A DNA stretch of 7,360 bases from Denitrobacterium sp024691475 (lineage in GTDB: Bacteria > Actinomycetota > Coriobacteriia > Coriobacteriales > Eggerthellaceae): NCBI GenBank assembly GCA_024691475.1, contig JAILNP010000086.1, positions 1 through 7,360 of the forward strand. The letters are read 5' to 3'. This document shows, in pieces, positions 7,120 to 7,360 of this stretch; the stretch's first letter is position 1, and each line of letters starts with the position of its first letter. Under the pieces are notes generated by a model that did no database searches, was not told where the DNA came from, and saw nothing but the letters and a program-made list of their open reading frames with translations. A program made the translations under genes and the position numbers.

Positions 7120-7136
7120 CAGTCATCGGGTTCGAC

Positions 7137-7233
7137 GGTCTCCCTCAATCTTTTCCCGTCAGCCCGACGGATTGGTTCAATCCGAAAGGCGTCGCAGAGA
7201 CCACCTCCTCCCTCTCTCCCTCGGTCTCCGACG
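7137..7233. other. Structured region with mutually exclusive stems
   Basis: GGTCTC at 7137-7142, GAGACC at 7197-7202 and GGTCTC at 7223-7228 allow two exclusive pairings of the middle copy. The first encloses two small hairpins, CCGTC-AGCCC-GACGG (7156-7170) and CGGATT-GGTTC-AATCCG (7168-7184), which overlap each other. The second is CGTCG(CA)GAGACC at 7190-7202 with GGTCTCCGACG at 7223-7233 around a 20-nt pyrimidine loop. The arrangement suggests a switching RNA, but I match it to no riboswitch or leader family I know. Strand is uncertain. Confidence 0.4.
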
Positions 7234-7247
7234 TCCCTCCTCCTCTT

Positions 7248-7290
7248 GCCCCTGTCCCTTCTCTCTCGGGACGGGGGCCTTCTATTTACT
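7248..7290 (+). terminator. Strong GC-rich hairpin with T-rich tail, plus strand
   Basis: GCCCCTGTCCC (7248-7258) pairs along its whole length with GGGACGGGGGC (7268-7278), with one G-U pair and a 9-nt TTCTCTCTC loop. It is followed on the plus strand by CTTCTATTTACT. The tail resembles the minus-strand tail beside the hairpin at 399-440, and in both places the repeat begins about 10 nt later. No plus-strand gene is evident to its left, so what it would terminate is unclear. Confidence 0.5.
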
Positions 7291-7297
7291 GGGTCGT

Positions 7298-7360
7298 CCG
7301 CTGAGAGCGCATCTGGCGGCACGCTAGGCGGCTCCGTGCTTCAGTCGTTGGCGGAAGCCA
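7298..7360 (-). repeat. Right copy of the long inverted repeat, cut by the window edge
   Basis: This is the reverse complement of 332-393 with three substitutions and a one-base indel. It runs to the last base of the window, so it probably continues. If it is a full copy of the foldback element, the sequence beyond 7360 should read as the reverse complement of 331 leftward to about 284 or further. Confidence 0.9.

Noticed and set aside
7128..7184. tmRNA/tRNA-like strings (GGGTTCGACGGT at 7128 and GGTTCAATCC near 7174)
   Set aside because: They resemble the tmRNA 5' motif and a T-arm, but they are only about 50 nt apart. There is no acceptor stem, CCA or tag-coding region, and the T-arm stem does not pair with a 7-nt loop.
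6951..7322. Longer 123-codon minus-strand ORF containing the 38-codon frame
   Set aside because: The upstream part translates purine-rich structured DNA into Arg/Gly-rich sequence and begins inside the repeat. Only the last 38 codons have a sensible RBS.

Overview
The window is a GC-rich bacterial segment (roughly 60% G+C by eye). It is dominated by one two-gene operon on the minus strand encoding the two subunits of an AddAB-type helicase-nuclease: AddB (947 aa), then AddA (1130 aa). The composition, strong Shine-Dalgarno use and protein style fit an actinobacterial gut anaerobe, with class Coriobacteriia (Eggerthellales-like) as the best guess. That placement is an inference from general impression and was not checked against any database.

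Layout, left to right. Positions 1-141 hold the last 46 codons of a plus-strand amidohydrolase-family gene. Positions 142-627 are non-coding and densely structured: a small hairpin, a 108-nt nested foldback element (284-391), a bidirectional terminator-like hairpin (410-440), a 10-bp-stem hairpin (456-494), and an 18-bp continuous hairpin (575-614) that sits 13 nt past the addA stop. addA (628-4020) and addB (4021-6864) follow on the minus strand, abutting exactly (TAA then ATG). Positions 6865-7360 are the region upstream of addB. They contain no convincing protein gene but carry a perfect TATAAT on the minus strand, a minus-strand hairpin with a T-run, a possible 38-codon upstream ORF, alternative GGTCTC/GAGACC pairings, a plus-strand GC-rich hairpin, and the start of a repeat that runs off the window.

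How the genes work together: AddA supplies the SF1 helicase motor and one RecB-family nuclease. AddB supplies the second RecB-family nuclease with an iron-sulfur cysteine set, on a motor-like scaffold that has no visible Walker A. Together such complexes resect double-strand breaks for RecA loading and degrade linear foreign DNA. All catalytic motifs I looked for in AddA, and the nuclease motifs in AddB, are intact.

The most notable non-coding observation is a mirror-image arrangement. A repeat of at least 62 bp (332-393, inverted at 7298-7360 and cut by the window edge) flanks the whole addAB locus. Each copy lies just outside a GC-rich hairpin with a similar T-rich tail. I see no evidence for a wholly new defence system or a CRISPR array. 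The interesting signals are the flanking repeats and the structured leader of addB.
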